From assembly GCA_003062205.1 (NCBI GenBank), contig PQCP01000091.1:1-61788 (forward strand): a DNA stretch of 61,788 bases, read 5' to 3'. The notes beneath the pieces are model-generated. The model worked only from the letters and a program-made list of their open reading frames with translations, made no database searches and was not told the DNA's origin. Position numbers and translations under genes: made by a program. Numbering within the stretch: position 1 is the first letter of the stretch; every line of letters begins with the position of its first letter. Of this stretch, positions 45,374 through 59,057 are shown piece by piece. This stretch comes from Candidatus Sedimenticola endophacoides (GTDB lineage Bacteria > Pseudomonadota > Gammaproteobacteria > Chromatiales > Chromatiaceae).

Positions 45374-48300
45374 ATGCGTCTAGAGAAGATCAAAATCGCC
45401 GGATTCAAGTCGTTTGTCGATCCGACTACCGTTCATCTGCCGAGCAATCTGGTGGGTATTGTCGGTCCGAATGGCTGTGGCAAGTCGAATGTGATCGATG
45501 CCGTGCGCTGGGTGATGGGTGAGACCTCCGCCAAGATGCTGCGCGGCGCCTCCATGGCCGATGTCATCTTCAACGGCTCCACCAGCCGCAAGCCGGTGGG
45601 CAGTGCCAGTATCGAACTGGTGTTCGACAATGCCGACGGCAGCGCCGGGGGGCAGTACGCCCAGTACGCCCAGATCGCCGTGAAACGGCAGGTTTCGCGG
45701 GACGGACAGTCCAACTATTACATGAACGGGGTCAAGTGCCGGCGGCGCGATATCACCGACCTGTTTCTGGGCACCGGTCTGGGGCCGCGCAGTTATTCCA
45801 TTATCGAACAGGGGATGATTTCGCGCCTGATCGAGGCCAAGCCCGAGGATCTGCGGGCCTTCCTGGAGGAGGCCGCCGGTATCTCCAAATACAAGGAGCG
45901 GCGGCGCGAGACCGAAAACCGCATCAAACACACCCGGGAGAATCTTGATCGTCTGAACGACCTGCGCGAGGAGGTGGAGAAGCAGCTGCAGCACCTCAAG
46001 CGTCAGGCGGCCACCGCCGAGCGCTACAAGGAGTACAAGGAGCAGGAACGCAAGATACAGGCGGAGTTGCTGGCCCTGCGTTGGCGCGCCCTGGACCAGG
46101 AGCTGGGGCGGCGCGAACGGGTCATCTCCGAGCAGCAGACCGACCTGGAGGCGGCGATTGCCCGGCAGCGTCGCTTCGAGGCGGAGATCGAGCAGAATCG
46201 CGAGGGTCATGCGGAGACCAACGAGCACTTCAACGAGGTGCAGGGGCGCTTCTATGCGGTGGGTGGCGAGATCGCCCGTCTGGAGCAGGCGATCCAGTTC
46301 GCCAGGGACAGCCGCAACCAGATCAAGCAGGATCTGTTGCAGACCGAACAGGCCTGGCAGGAGTCCACCGACCACCGCCAGCAGGATCAGACCCGCCTGG
46401 AAGAGTTGATCGCCACCCTGGAGGAGGAGGAGCCGCGGCTTGAGGAGGCGAAGGAGATTGAAGTCGACTCGGCGCAGCGCCTGAACGAGGCGGAGCAGGC
46501 GATGCAGACCTGGCAGGGCGATTGGGAACAGTTCAACCGTCAGGCCGCGGAACCGGCCCAGACGGCTCAGGTGGAGCGGACCCGGATCAACCACATCGAA
46601 CAGCAGGAGCAGAACGTACAGCGGCGCATCGGCAAGCTGGGTGAGGAGGCGGCACGCCTTGAGGATCCCCAGCTGCAACAGGAGATCGGTGAACTGGAGA
46701 TGCGTGACGAGCAGTGCCAGGAGCGCGAACTCCGGTTGCAGGAGCGCCTTGCCGGGATGCTCGACCAGCTGGTCACCCTGCGCGAGCAGAGCGCCAATGC
46801 CGGCAACGATCTGGATCAGGCGCGCGCCACCCTGCAGACCGCACGCGGGCGTCACGCCTCGCTGGAGGCCCTGCAACAGGCGGCGCTCGGTAAGGAGGAG
46901 GGGGAGACCACACAGTGGCTGGAGCGCAGGGGGCTGCACCAGGCGGCGCGGCTGGCCGAGCGCATCGAGGTCGAGGCGGGTTGGCAGCGGGCAGTGGAGA
47001 CGGTGCTCGGTTTTCATCTGCAGGCGGTCTGTGTCGAGGGGCTTGATGAGCCGGGCCGTGAGCTGGCCGCGTTGGAGCGGGGCAGTATCACCCTGTTTGA
47101 CGGAGGCGCCCCGGCCGCGCGCGCTGCCGCGCCCCTGGGGGGGATCCTGGAGAAGGTGCGCGCGCCCTGGCCCCTGGATGGGGTGCTGGGGGGGGTGCGC
47201 ACGGCGCAGACCCTTGACCAGGCCCTGCAACAACGTCCGCACCTAGGCCCCGGAGAGTCGATCGTCACCCGCGACGGTGTCTGGCTCGGCGCCGGTTGGC
47301 TGCGGCTCTGCCGTGACGAGGGCGGCACCGCCGGGGTGCTGGAGCGTGGCGAGGAGATCCGTCGGCTGGCCGAACAGATCGAGACCCTGGAGCAGCGGGC
47401 CGGGGAGTTGGCTGAACAGGTGGAGACGATGCGCCTGCGCATGCGTGAGGCGGAGCAGGGCCGCGAGCAGGTTCAGCAGGAGCTGAACGAGACGGGCCGC
47501 ACCCTCTCCGAGATCCGCCAGAAGCTGAGCAGCAAGCGCACCCGCGCCGAACATCTGGCCAACCGCACACGCCACATCCATGGCGAGATCGAGGAGTTGC
47601 ATGAACAGCTCGGCGAGGGGCGCGAAAGACTGGAGACGGCCCGTGCCGCGCTGCACCGCGCCCTGGAAGAGATGGAGAACCTGGGGGCGCGCCGCGATGA
47701 GCTGATTCAGCGCCGTGACGAGACACGCCAGCGGCTGGATGCGATCCGCTCCGAGTCGGGTCGGCAGCGCTCGCTGGCCCATGAGATCGCGCTGCGCGTG
47801 GAGTCGATGCGCAGTTCGCGGGATTCGCTGCGCCAGAGCCTGGATCGCATGCAGGGTCAGTTGGCACACCTCAAGAGCCGCCGCGAGGAGCTGAAGGAGG
47901 CCCTGGAGGCAAGTCAGGCGCCGATGCTGGAGCAGGCCGGGGAGCTGGAGCGGCAGCTGGCCCGGCGTGTCGAGGTCGAGACCGAACTGGGCCGTTCACG
48001 CCAGGTGCTGGAGGAGATCGACGCCCGCCTGCGGGGGCGCGAGAATGACCGCGCCCAGGCCGAGCAGGAGGTGCAGCGGGTGCGCTCGGTCCTGGATCAG
48101 TCGAAGATGGACCGCCAGGAGGTGTTGGTGCGCGCCAGGACCCTTGAGGAGCAGCTCAACGAGAGCGGCTTTCAGCGCGAGCGGCTGTTTCTCGACTTGG
48201 CGGAGGATGCCACGGTACAGGGTTGGCAGGAGGAGGTGGAGCGCATGGATCAGCGCATCAAACGTCTTGGGCCGATCAACCTGGCGGCGATCGACGAGTT

Positions 48301-48880
48301 TCAGGAGCAGTCGGAGCGCATGACCTACCTGGATGCCCAGTACACCGACGTGACCGAATCCCTGAATACCCTGGAGAACGCCATTCGCAAGATCGATCGC
48401 GAGACCCGGACCCGTTTCAAGGAGACCTACGACAAGGTCAACATCGGGCTCCAGGAGAAATTCCCCCAGCTGTTTGGTGGCGGGCACGCCTATCTACAGC
48501 TGACCGGCGAGGATCTGCTCGATACCGGTGTGACGGTGATGGCGCGGCCGCCGGGTAAGCGCAACTCCAGTATCCATCTGCTCTCCGGCGGCGAGAAGGC
48601 GCTGACCGCGGTGGCCCTGGTGTTCGCTATCTTCGAACTCAATCCGGCGCCGTTCTGCATGCTGGACGAGGTCGATGCCCCCCTGGATGACGCCAACGTG
48701 GGCCGGTTTTGCGACATGGTCAAGTCGATGTCGGACCGGGTTCAGTTCATCTTCATCACTCATAATAAGATCACCATGGAGATCGCCCACCAGCTGACCG
48801 GTGTTACCATGCATGAACCGGGCTGTTCGCGGCTGGTCTCGGTGGATGTGGAGGAGGCTGCGCAGATGGCGGCGATGTAG
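45374..48880 (+). CDS. smc: Chromosome segregation ATPase SMC
   Basis: 1168 aa. ATP-dependent loop-extruding protein that compacts and separates chromosomes. The N-terminal Walker A is GPNGCGKSNVIDAV. There are two long coiled-coil arms around a hinge (near VEAGWQRAVETVLGFHLQAV). The C-terminal head has the signature motif LLSGGEKALTAVALVFAIF and Walker B (FCMLDEVDAPLDD). Gammaproteobacteria outside the MukBEF group use SMC, so this argues against an enteric or Vibrio relative. No scpA or scpB is adjacent. Intact; E lies 40 bp downstream. Confidence 0.97.
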   Translation: MRLEKIKIAGFKSFVDPTTVHLPSNLVGIVGPNGCGKSNVIDAVRWVMGETSAKMLRGASMADVIFNGSTSRKPVGSASIELVFDNADGSAGGQYAQYAQIAVKRQVSRDGQSNYYMNGVKCRRRDITDLFLGTGLGPRSYSIIEQGMISRLIEAKPEDLRAFLEEAAGISKYKERRRETENRIKHTRENLDRLNDLREEVEKQLQHLKRQAATAERYKEYKEQERKIQAELLALRWRALDQELGRRERVISEQQTDLEAAIARQRRFEAEIEQNREGHAETNEHFNEVQGRFYAVGGEIARLEQAIQFARDSRNQIKQDLLQTEQAWQESTDHRQQDQTRLEELIATLEEEEPRLEEAKEIEVDSAQRLNEAEQAMQTWQGDWEQFNRQAAEPAQTAQVERTRINHIEQQEQNVQRRIGKLGEEAARLEDPQLQQEIGELEMRDEQCQERELRLQERLAGMLDQLVTLREQSANAGNDLDQARATLQTARGRHASLEALQQAALGKEEGETTQWLERRGLHQAARLAERIEVEAGWQRAVETVLGFHLQAVCVEGLDEPGRELAALERGSITLFDGGAPAARAAAPLGGILEKVRAPWPLDGVLGGVRTAQTLDQALQQRPHLGPGESIVTRDGVWLGAGWLRLCRDEGGTAGVLERGEEIRRLAEQIETLEQRAGELAEQVETMRLRMREAEQGREQVQQELNETGRTLSEIRQKLSSKRTRAEHLANRTRHIHGEIEELHEQLGEGRERLETARAALHRALEEMENLGARRDELIQRRDETRQRLDAIRSESGRQRSLAHEIALRVESMRSSRDSLRQSLDRMQGQLAHLKSRREELKEALEASQAPMLEQAGELERQLARRVEVETELGRSRQVLEEIDARLRGRENDRAQAEQEVQRVRSVLDQSKMDRQEVLVRARTLEEQLNESGFQRERLFLDLAEDATVQGWQEEVERMDQRIKRLGPINLAAIDEFQEQSERMTYLDAQYTDVTESLNTLENAIRKIDRETRTRFKETYDKVNIGLQEKFPQLFGGGHAYLQLTGEDLLDTGVTVMARPPGKRNSSIHLLSGGEKALTAVALVFAIFELNPAPFCMLDEVDAPLDDANVGRFCDMVKSMSDRVQFIFITHNKITMEIAHQLTGVTMHEPGCSRLVSVDVEEAAQMAAM

Positions 48881-48920
48881 CCGGCGCCCCAGGCCCGGCC
48901 CGGCAGTGCGCGCGGGCGTC

Positions 48921-49220
48921 CGCTAACCGCCATGGAGAGCGAAGCGAAGGCGGTTAGTCCCCGATAGGCGTAGGCGCGGTTGTATGGCCGCAGTTACGAC
49001 CGATAGGGAGTGACGTAGGGCATACAAATAGCGCATCCGACACGCCGTAGAGTCATTGTGGTCATCATGACGGAGTTGCGCACGAGCAGCTTTGCTGCAA
49101 TGTGCGGGACGGAGTCGTGATGAGCGCAGGACGGTCGGGGCAGTAACGGCTGTCGCGTTGGCGAGTCGATTTTGGGGACTGGGATGTCCCAAAATCTTTC
49201 ACGAGGTAGCGACACTCTTG
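48921..49220 (+). mobile_element. E element copy 15, between smc and zipA
   Basis: 300 bp, left flank GGCGTC, right flank GTTTTG, no duplication. It is the only copy outside a coding sequence or another mobile element. It separates zipA from smc and could affect zipA transcription. Confidence 0.87.
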
Positions 49221-49258
49221 GTTTTGAAACCAACCCCAACAGAGCAACACACAAGCAG

Positions 49259-52146
<2,888 letters not shown>

Positions 52147-52338
52147 CGCGGGTGGCCCAGCGGGCGCCGATCCGGGGTGTAGTCGCGGCGCGGCCGATAC
52201 TGTTGCGGAGCGCCCCGGAGGATTGATCCCGGTTCGGAGTGATGCCCGGTATCATTCCGGAGACCGCACGCGGGGCTTGCCAAGCGCCGTGCCTTCGGCC
52301 ACGCTTTACGAAACCACGGTATTGCCACCGGACGTTGG

Positions 52339-52749
52339 ATGAGGAGTGCCGATCAAGTGAAACGCGGTCTATTGCTGATATCCGGCTGGTTGTCCCTGGC
52401 CCTCGGACTGGTCGGCCTGTTGCTGCCGCTGTTGCCCACGACCCCGTTTCTGTTGCTTGCCGCCTGGTGTTTTTCGCGCAGTTCTGAGCGTTGGCACCGC
52501 TGGCTGCTGGAGAACCGCTGGTTCGGCGATGTGGTGCGCCGCTGGGAGGAGCAGCGCTGCATGGAGCGCCGGTTCAAGCGGCGCGCCATCGCCCTGGTGC
52601 TGGTCGGTTTCAGCGCGACCCTGTTGCTGGTGCCGCTGGCCATCCCGGTCCGTGCCGGATTGGTGGCGCTGGCCCTGGGGATCGTGTTTTTCATCTACCG
52701 CATCCCGGAGCAGCCGGTGGTGCGGGTCCGCGCCCCGATCTCGGGATGA
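52339..52749 (+). CDS. YbaN/DUF454-family inner membrane protein
   Basis: 136 aa from ATG 52339, or 130 aa from GTG 52357, which has the better-placed GAGGAG. DUF454 features: a first TM ([26 protein letters not shown], with the PLLPTTPF signature), [15 protein letters not shown], then two further TMs. The function of this family is unknown. Confidence 0.85.
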   Translation: MRSADQVKRGLLLISGWLSLALGLVGLLLPLLPTTPFLLLAAWCFSRSSERWHRWLLENRWFGDVVRRWEEQRCMERRFKRRAIALVLVGFSATLLLVPLAIPVRAGLVALALGIVFFIYRIPEQPVVRVRAPISG

Positions 52750-52787
52750 GCGGCCCGCGCGGGGGCTTCGGCGCGAGGGGGAAGGCG

Positions 52788-53237
52788 ATGTACGGTCGCT
52801 GGTTGTCTGCCTGTCTGGCGCTGTTGCTGTTGAGCGGTTGCATGTCGGTGCAGGAGATCCGCGATCAGCGGATCGCGCGTAACGCCCCCCTGTTCGACGG
52901 CTTTCCAGCGAACGTGCAGCAGATGGTCCGTGATGGTGTGATCGATGTCGGCTTCACCCGCGATATGGTACGCCTCGCCTGGGGAGAGCCCCACGAGGTC
53001 TTCACCCGCGCCAGCGAGGCCGGCACCACCAACATCTGGTACTATCTGCGCCCGCGCGTGCGGTCGGGCAGTGATTTCATGCTCACCCCCATCTACTATC
53101 TCGACAGTGCCGGAAATGCCCGGCTGACCCTGCGCAGCGTCTGGTATGACCGGGATAGTGTCGAGTACTATACCGCCGCCCGGGTGGAGTTCTCCGGGAG
53201 CGGGATTGTCCTCGCCATCGAGCGTCTGCGCGAGTGA
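52788..53237 (+). CDS. Putative outer-membrane lipoprotein
   Basis: 149 aa from ATG 52788 with a lipoprotein signal (SACLALLLLSGC, lipobox LLSGC). The mature part contains DVGFTRDMVRLAWGEPHEVFTR, the pattern of SmpA/BamE-like lipoproteins, in which a short two-helix, three-strand domain follows the lipid anchor. I cannot name a specific family. A ribosome site (GAGGGGGAAGG) precedes it and a hairpin follows. Confidence 0.75.
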   Translation: MYGRWLSACLALLLLSGCMSVQEIRDQRIARNAPLFDGFPANVQQMVRDGVIDVGFTRDMVRLAWGEPHEVFTRASEAGTTNIWYYLRPRVRSGSDFMLTPIYYLDSAGNARLTLRSVWYDRDSVEYYTAARVEFSGSGIVLAIERLRE

Positions 53238-53246
53238 CGGCCCCCT

Positions 53247-53269
53247 CCGGTGCGCCGATTCCGCACCGG
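53247..53269 (+). terminator. Hairpin after the lipoprotein gene
   Basis: CCGGTGCG pairs with CGCACCGG around a 7-nt loop, 10 bp after the stop codon. Only scattered T follow (TCGTTGCGTTT). Confidence 0.5.
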
Positions 53270-53392
53270 TCGTTGCGTTTCCCGGACGGATCTTCCTAAC
53301 CCGTTGTTTTGCAAATTTGTTTCTATTTACATCGCGAGGGGTTGCGGCTAAGCTGTGCCCCCTTTGCCGAGCGCTGATATCTGGAGATCGAT

Positions 53393-54718
53393 TTGAGTTC
53401 AACCAGCAATGTCGTTTTTACCGTCAACCCCGGGGGGCGGCTGAGTGGTCGTCTGCGGGTGCCTGGGGACAAATCGATCTCTCACCGTTCGGTGATGCTC
53501 GGTTCCCTGGCAGAGGGCACGACCCGGGTATCGGGCTTTCTGGAGGGCGCCGACGCCCTGGCTACCCTGCGGGCCTTCCGCCGGATGGGTGTGCGGATCG
53601 AGGGGCCCGACAGCGGGCGGCTGGTGATCCATGGGGTGGGGATGCATGGCCTCAAGGAGCCGGATGGTCCGATCGATCTGGGCAATTCCGGGACCTCGAT
53701 GCGCCTGCTTTCAGGGTTGTTGGCGGGGCAGGGGCTGCGCCTGACCCTGACCGGAGACAGCTCGCTCTCCAGTCGTCCCATGCGCCGCGTCACCGAACCG
53801 CTGGCGCGGATGCGGGCCGATGTGCGCAGCGCCGCGGACGGTACCGCGCCCCTGGAGATTCACCCGGTGCAGCGCCTCGCTCCGCTCGACTATCCGATGC
53901 CGGTGGCCAGCGCCCAGGTGAAGTCCTGCGTACTGCTGGCCGGGCTCTATGCCGGCGGCCGGACCTGTGTCAGCGAACCGGCACCGACCCGTGACCACAC
54001 CGAGCGGATGTTGGAGGGCTTCGGCTATCCCGTGCACCGGGACGGCAGCCGGGTCTGCCTCGAAGGGGGCGGGCGGCTGCAAGCGACCGATATCGAGATC
54101 CCCGCGGATATCTCCTCGGCCGCCTTCTTTCTGGTCGGCGCCTCTATCGCGGAGGGTTCCGATCTGGTGCTGGAGCATGTGGGGATGAACCCCACCCGGG
54201 ATGGCGTGATCAACATCCTGCGCCTGATGGGGGCCGATATCGAGGTGCTCAATCTGCGCAGCGTCGGCGGCGAGCCGGTGGCGGATCTGCGGGTGCGTTC
54301 GGCCAGGCTCCGGGGCATCCGTATCCCCGAGGATCAGGTGCCGCTGGCGATTGATGAGTTTCCCGTGCTGTTCGTTGCCGCCGCCTGCGCCGAGGGCGAG
54401 ACGCTGCTGACCGGCGCCGAGGAGTTGCGGGTCAAGGAGAGCGACCGGATACAGGTGATGGCTGACGGGCTCTCCGCGCTGGGGGTGCGGGCGCAGCCGA
54501 CCCCGGACGGGATCCGCATCCAGGGTGGACCGATCAGCGGAGGGCGGGTCAATGGCCACGGTGACCACCGCATCTCCATGGCCTTTGCCATCGCCGCGCT
54601 GCGTGCCGCAGGGGCGCTGCACATCGACGATTGCGCTAACGTGGATACCTCTTTCCCCGGATTCGTCGAACTGGCCCGCGCCGCCGGGCTTGATATCCGT
54701 GCGGCGGGAGCGGCCTGA
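53393..54718 (+). CDS. aroA: 3-phosphoshikimate 1-carboxyvinyltransferase (EPSP synthase)
   Basis: Sixth step of the shikimate pathway. 441 aa from TTG 53393 behind CTGGAG. Conserved blocks are GDKSISHRSVMLGSLAEG, LGNSGTSMRLLSGLLAG, SSLSSRPMRRV, KSCVLLAGLYA, DISSAAFFLVGASI, RDGVINILRLMGAD and GHGDHRISMAFAIA. The pattern resembles the class II form. cmk follows directly, the common gammaproteobacterial order. Confidence 0.95.
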   Translation: MSSTSNVVFTVNPGGRLSGRLRVPGDKSISHRSVMLGSLAEGTTRVSGFLEGADALATLRAFRRMGVRIEGPDSGRLVIHGVGMHGLKEPDGPIDLGNSGTSMRLLSGLLAGQGLRLTLTGDSSLSSRPMRRVTEPLARMRADVRSAADGTAPLEIHPVQRLAPLDYPMPVASAQVKSCVLLAGLYAGGRTCVSEPAPTRDHTERMLEGFGYPVHRDGSRVCLEGGGRLQATDIEIPADISSAAFFLVGASIAEGSDLVLEHVGMNPTRDGVINILRLMGADIEVLNLRSVGGEPVADLRVRSARLRGIRIPEDQVPLAIDEFPVLFVAAACAEGETLLTGAEELRVKESDRIQVMADGLSALGVRAQPTPDGIRIQGGPISGGRVNGHGDHRISMAFAIAALRAAGALHIDDCANVDTSFPGFVELARAAGLDIRAAGAA

Positions 54719-54719
54719 T

Positions 54720-55388
54720 ATGGCGCGGGTGATCACGGTGGACGGCCCCAGCGGATCCGGCAAGGGAACCCTCGCCCGGCTCGTGGCCGGGCGTCTGGGG
54801 TGGCACTGCCTGGACAGCGGGGCGCTGTACCGCCTGCTGGGGCTGGCGGTGGAGCGCTCCGGGATCGGCTTCGACGACCCGGAGGGGGTCGCCGCACTGG
54901 CCCGCGGCATGCAGGTGGAGTTTCGCGGCGACGCCATCTACCTGGACGGAGGGGATGTGAGCCTGCTGATCCGCACCGAGACCGCCGGAAACAACGCCTC
55001 GAAGGTGGCGGCCATCCCCGCAGTGCGCGAGGCGCTGTTGCAGTGGCAGCGTGATTACGCGCGTCCCCCGGGTCTGGTGGCCGATGGTAGGGATATGGGG
55101 AGCGTGGTTTTCCCCGCCGCCGAGGTGAAAATATTTCTGGATGCGAGTGCCGGAGAGCGCGCGAACAGGCGCTATAAGCAGTTGAAAGAAAAGGGGTTGG
55201 ATGCTAAACTCTCCGACCTTATTGCTGAGATTGAGGAGCGCGACGCGCGTGATCGCAATCGCAGCGTGGCACCGCTCATGGCCCCCGATGGGGCATTGGT
55301 GGTGGATTCGACGGCACTTTCCATAACGGAGGTGCTGGATCTGGTGTTGGAGCGGGTGCGCGGCGCCTTCCCCGACACTGCAATTTGA
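54720..55388 (+). CDS. cmk: Cytidylate kinase
   Basis: Phosphorylates CMP and dCMP. 222 aa. Walker A is VDGPSGSGKGTLARLV. CMP-binding and lid regions are LDSGALYR, VADGRDMGSVVFP, FLDASAGERANRRYKQL and ERDARDRNRSVAPL. It starts 1 bp after the aroA stop, so the two are coupled. Confidence 0.96.
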   Translation: MARVITVDGPSGSGKGTLARLVAGRLGWHCLDSGALYRLLGLAVERSGIGFDDPEGVAALARGMQVEFRGDAIYLDGGDVSLLIRTETAGNNASKVAAIPAVREALLQWQRDYARPPGLVADGRDMGSVVFPAAEVKIFLDASAGERANRRYKQLKEKGLDAKLSDLIAEIEERDARDRNRSVAPLMAPDGALVVDSTALSITEVLDLVLERVRGAFPDTAI

Positions 55389-55483
55389 CCGGCCCCGCAA
55401 GGGCTTTTCTTTAACCTCTAACCGTGGTGGCGACCGAGGTTGTCACAGGGAAATCGGCTCCGGCCGATTGGGAATTTCTACTC

Positions 55484-57157
55484 ATGACCGAAAGCTTTGC
55501 AGAACTTTTTGAACAATCAATCGCCAATACCCAGCTGCGCTCCGGCGCGATTGTGATTGGCACCGTTCTCGATATCACCAACGATGCTGTTATCGTGAAC
55601 GCCGGACTGAAGTCCGAAGGCGTTATCCCCAAGAATCAGTTCCTGAACATGGACGGCGAACTCGAAGTCGCCGTCGGCGATCAGGTCGAAGTGGCCCTGG
55701 ATGCCGTTGAAGACGGCTTCGGCGCGACCCGGCTGTCGCGCGAAAAGGCCAAGCGTCAGCAGGCCTGGCGCGTTCTGGAAGCAGCTTTCGAAGCGGAGGA
55801 GACGGTTGTCGGCCGCATCAACGGCAAGGTCAAGGGCGGCTTCACCGTCGAGCTTGGCGACATCCGCGCATTCCTGCCCGGCTCCCTGGTCGATGTGCGC
55901 CCGGTGCGCGACACCACCTACCTCGAAGGCAAGGATCTCGAGTTCAAGGTGATCAAGCTCGATCAGCGCCGCAACAATGTGGTCGTCTCCCGCCGCGCGG
56001 TGGTCGAGACCGAATACAGCGCCGAGCGCGATCAACTGCTCGAATCCCTCCAGGAGGGGCAGGAGGTCAAGGGTATCGTTAAGAACCTCACCGACTACGG
56101 CGCGTTCGTTGATCTGGGCGGTATCGATGGCCTGCTGCACATCACCGACATGGCGTGGAAGCGCGTCAAGCATCCTTCCGGAGTAGTCGAGATCGGTGAC
56201 GAGATCACCATCAAGGTCCTCAAGTTCGATCGTGAGAAACAGCGTGTCTCCCTCGGTCTCAAGCAGATGGGTGACGATCCGTGGGTCAACCTGTCGCGCC
56301 GCTACCCGGAGAACACCCGCCTGTTCGGCAAGGTGACCAATCTGGCCGACTACGGCTGCTTCGTGGAGATCGAGGAGGGTGTCGAGGGTCTGGTACACGT
56401 CTCCGAGATGGATTGGACCAACAAGAACATCCACCCCTCCAAGCTGGTCCAGCTGGGCGACGAGGTGGAGGTGATGGTACTGGACATCGACGAGGAGCGC
56501 CGCCGCATCTCCCTCGGTATGAAACAGTGCCAGTCCAACCCCTGGGAGCTCTTCTCCGAGACGCGCAAGAAGGGCGATCAGGTCTCCGGAAAGATCAAGT
56601 CCATCACCGATTTCGGTATCTTTATCGGCCTGGATGGCGGTATCGACGGTCTGGTTCACCTCTCCGACATCTCCTGGGACGAGAACGGCGAAGAGGCGGT
56701 GCGCAACTTCAAGAAGGGCCAGGAGCTGGATACGGTGGTCCTCTCGGTGGATCCCGAGCGTGAGCGTATCTCGCTCGGTATCAAGCAGCTCGACAAAGAC
56801 CCCTTCTCCTCCTACCTGGCTACCAACAGCAAGGGGAGTGTCGTTACCGGCACAGTCAAGGAGGTCGATGCGCGCGGAGCCGTGATCACCCTGGACGAGA
56901 ACATCGAGGGGTATCTGCGGGCCTCCGAGATCTCCCGCGAGCGTATCGACGATGCCCGTTCCGCCCTCAAGGAAGGCGACACCGTCGAGGCCAAATTCAT
57001 GGGCGTCGATCGCAAGAACCGCACCATCTCCCTCTCCATCAAGGCGAAGGACATGGATGAGGAGCAGGCGGCGATCAAGTCCTACTCCCGTGGTGCCGCC
57101 ACCGGAGCGACCCTGGGCGATCTGCTCAAGGATCAGATGGGCCAGGGCGACGACTGA
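55484..57157 (+). CDS. rpsA: 30S ribosomal protein S1
   Basis: 557 aa from ATG 55484 ([15 protein letters not shown]). Six S1 RNA-binding repeats are visible, for example [42 protein letters not shown] and [20 protein letters not shown]. It brings mRNA to the 30S subunit. There is no clear Shine-Dalgarno before the start, as in E. coli, where S1 controls its own translation through leader structure. Confidence 0.98.
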   Translation: MTESFAELFEQSIANTQLRSGAIVIGTVLDITNDAVIVNAGLKSEGVIPKNQFLNMDGELEVAVGDQVEVALDAVEDGFGATRLSREKAKRQQAWRVLEAAFEAEETVVGRINGKVKGGFTVELGDIRAFLPGSLVDVRPVRDTTYLEGKDLEFKVIKLDQRRNNVVVSRRAVVETEYSAERDQLLESLQEGQEVKGIVKNLTDYGAFVDLGGIDGLLHITDMAWKRVKHPSGVVEIGDEITIKVLKFDREKQRVSLGLKQMGDDPWVNLSRRYPENTRLFGKVTNLADYGCFVEIEEGVEGLVHVSEMDWTNKNIHPSKLVQLGDEVEVMVLDIDEERRRISLGMKQCQSNPWELFSETRKKGDQVSGKIKSITDFGIFIGLDGGIDGLVHLSDISWDENGEEAVRNFKKGQELDTVVLSVDPERERISLGIKQLDKDPFSSYLATNSKGSVVTGTVKEVDARGAVITLDENIEGYLRASEISRERIDDARSALKEGDTVEAKFMGVDRKNRTISLSIKAKDMDEEQAAIKSYSRGAATGATLGDLLKDQMGQGDD

Positions 57158-57238
57158 GGTTCGCCGATTCGCTTTATCGTGTGATCTGGCCGGGGCCCTC
57201 CGGGGCTCCGGTTCATCAATACAGGGTAAAACACAATA

Positions 57239-57541
57239 ATGACAAAATCCGAGCTTATCGAAGTCATCGCGAGAGAGCAGGGACACCTGGCGTACCGCGA
57301 TATCGAATTGGCGGTCAAGTGCATGCTGGAGCAGATGAGCCAGGCCCTGGCCACAGGGGAACGCATCGAGATTCGTGGATTCGGAAGTTTCTCTCTGCAC
57401 TATCGGCCTCCCAGACAGGGACGCAACCCCAAGACGGGTGAGTCGGTGGCGCTTTCCGGAAAGCACGTACCCCACTTCAAGCCGGGCAAGGAGTTGCGCG
57501 AGCGGGTCAACGGCGCGTTCGAAGAGCGGCTGCTGAAATAG
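57239..57541 (+). CDS. ihfB: Integration host factor beta subunit
   Basis: 100 aa HU/IHF-family DNA-bending protein ([55 protein letters not shown]). The beta-arm with the Arg-Asn-Pro motif is complete. Its place after rpsA identifies it as IhfB rather than HU or IhfA. IHF typically assists sigma-54 promoters such as the one proposed before fliE. Confidence 0.95.
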   Translation: MTKSELIEVIAREQGHLAYRDIELAVKCMLEQMSQALATGERIEIRGFGSFSLHYRPPRQGRNPKTGESVALSGKHVPHFKPGKELRERVNGAFEERLLK

Positions 57542-57677
57542 TGCTGAGCGCACTCTCTCGCCAATCCCGGATCTCTCCTCCCATTGCATGGCGGGCAGGG
57601 TAGGCTCGGGTCATCGGCGCGGGGGCACCCCCCGAGGGTAGGCGGGCCATCCGGTCCAAATGGCTTGGAACCCGCTG

Positions 57678-59057
57678 ATGACACCTCCGCTGTTACAATC
57701 CATTCCCTATCGCGCAGACAGCGCCATGCTGTTCGCGCCATTCGCCGCTGAGCCCTGGTCGGCACTTCTCGACAGCGCATGGCCTGCGGCACGGCAGGGC
57801 CGTTACGACATTATCGTCGCCGACCCCACCACCACCCTATCCACCATCGGCTCCACCACCGAAGTGGCCGGTCGTGAGCGCCGCTATCAGACCCGGGAGG
57901 ACCCCTTCACCCTGGTGGCAAAGGCCCTGGGCCGACCCGTGCACCGCTCCACCGAACTGCCCTTCAGCGGCGGTGCGCTCGGTTTTTTCGGATACGACCT
58001 GGGCGCTGGGATCGAGTCCCTGCGCCGCAGCAACCCGGTGGAGGGCGGTCTGCCCGACATGGCCATCGGTATCTACGACTGGGCCCTGGTGGTGGATCAC
58101 CACAAGCGCCAAAGCTGGCTCGTGGGGCAGGGGCGTGACGCGCGCACCCGCGCGCGCTGGGCGCAACTGACCGAGCGCTTCAGCCGGCCGGGGCCCGTTA
58201 TGGGCAAACCGTCCTTCGCAGTGCGTGCGGCGCCCCGATCCAACATGAGCCGGGCGCGGTACACCACCGCATTTGAACGGATCCAGCGCTACATCACCGA
58301 GGGCGACTGCTATCAGGTCAACCTCGCCCAACGCTTCAGCGCATATGTCGAGGGGGATCCGTGGCACCTCTACCGCCTGTTGCGCGAACTAAATCCCGCT
58401 CCCTATTCCGCCTATCTTCATCACCCGGCGGGCGAGGTGCTTAGCTGTTCGCCGGAACGTTTCCTGCGGGTCACGGACGGCAGGGTGGAGACGCAGCCGA
58501 TCAAGGGCACCCGCCCAAGGGCGATGACCGAGCAACAGGATCGGGCCAACCGCGAGGCGCTGGCCGCCTCGGCCAAGGACCGGGCCGAGAACCTGATGAT
58601 TGTCGATCTCCTGCGCAATGACCTGGGCAAGAACTGCCGCATCGGCAGCATCGTGGTGCCGGGACTGTTTGAGGTGGAGTCGTTTGCCACGGTGCACCAC
58701 CTGGTGAGCACAATCCGGGGGGAACTGGCTCCGGGAAAGGGCGCCCTGGATCTGCTGCGCGGCGCCTTTCCGGGGGGGTCGATCACAGGCGCCCCGAAAC
58801 GGCGCGCGATGGAGATCATCGAAGAGCTGGAGCCCTGCAGGCGCGGAGTCTATTGCGGTGCCATCGGCTATATCGGATTCGACGGCGCTATGGACACCAA
58901 CATCGCCATCCGCACCCTCACGCACACCCGGGGAGAGGTCAGCTTCTCCGCCGGTGGCGGCATCGTCGCCGACTCTGACTGCGCTGCCGAATACCGCGAA
59001 ACCTTCGACAAGGCCCGGGCGATGTTGACCCTGTTCGGCGAATCCACCGCCACCTGA
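57678..59057 (+). CDS. pabB: Aminodeoxychorismate synthase component I
   Basis: 459 aa from ATG 57678 (ATG 57660 is also possible). Joins ammonia to chorismate for p-aminobenzoate and folate. Chorismate-binding blocks are EGDCYQVNLAQRF, LSCSPERFLRV, IKGTRPRAMTEQQDRAN (with the PIKGT Lys typical of PabB), ENLMIVDLLRNDLGKNC, FPGGSITGAPKRRAMEIIEELEP and CGAIGYIGFDGAMDTNIAIRT. PIKGT rather than PIAGT separates it from anthranilate synthase TrpE. Confidence 0.94.
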   Translation: MTPPLLQSIPYRADSAMLFAPFAAEPWSALLDSAWPAARQGRYDIIVADPTTTLSTIGSTTEVAGRERRYQTREDPFTLVAKALGRPVHRSTELPFSGGALGFFGYDLGAGIESLRRSNPVEGGLPDMAIGIYDWALVVDHHKRQSWLVGQGRDARTRARWAQLTERFSRPGPVMGKPSFAVRAAPRSNMSRARYTTAFERIQRYITEGDCYQVNLAQRFSAYVEGDPWHLYRLLRELNPAPYSAYLHHPAGEVLSCSPERFLRVTDGRVETQPIKGTRPRAMTEQQDRANREALAASAKDRAENLMIVDLLRNDLGKNCRIGSIVVPGLFEVESFATVHHLVSTIRGELAPGKGALDLLRGAFPGGSITGAPKRRAMEIIEELEPCRRGVYCGAIGYIGFDGAMDTNIAIRTLTHTRGEVSFSAGGGIVADSDCAAEYRETFDKARAMLTLFGESTAT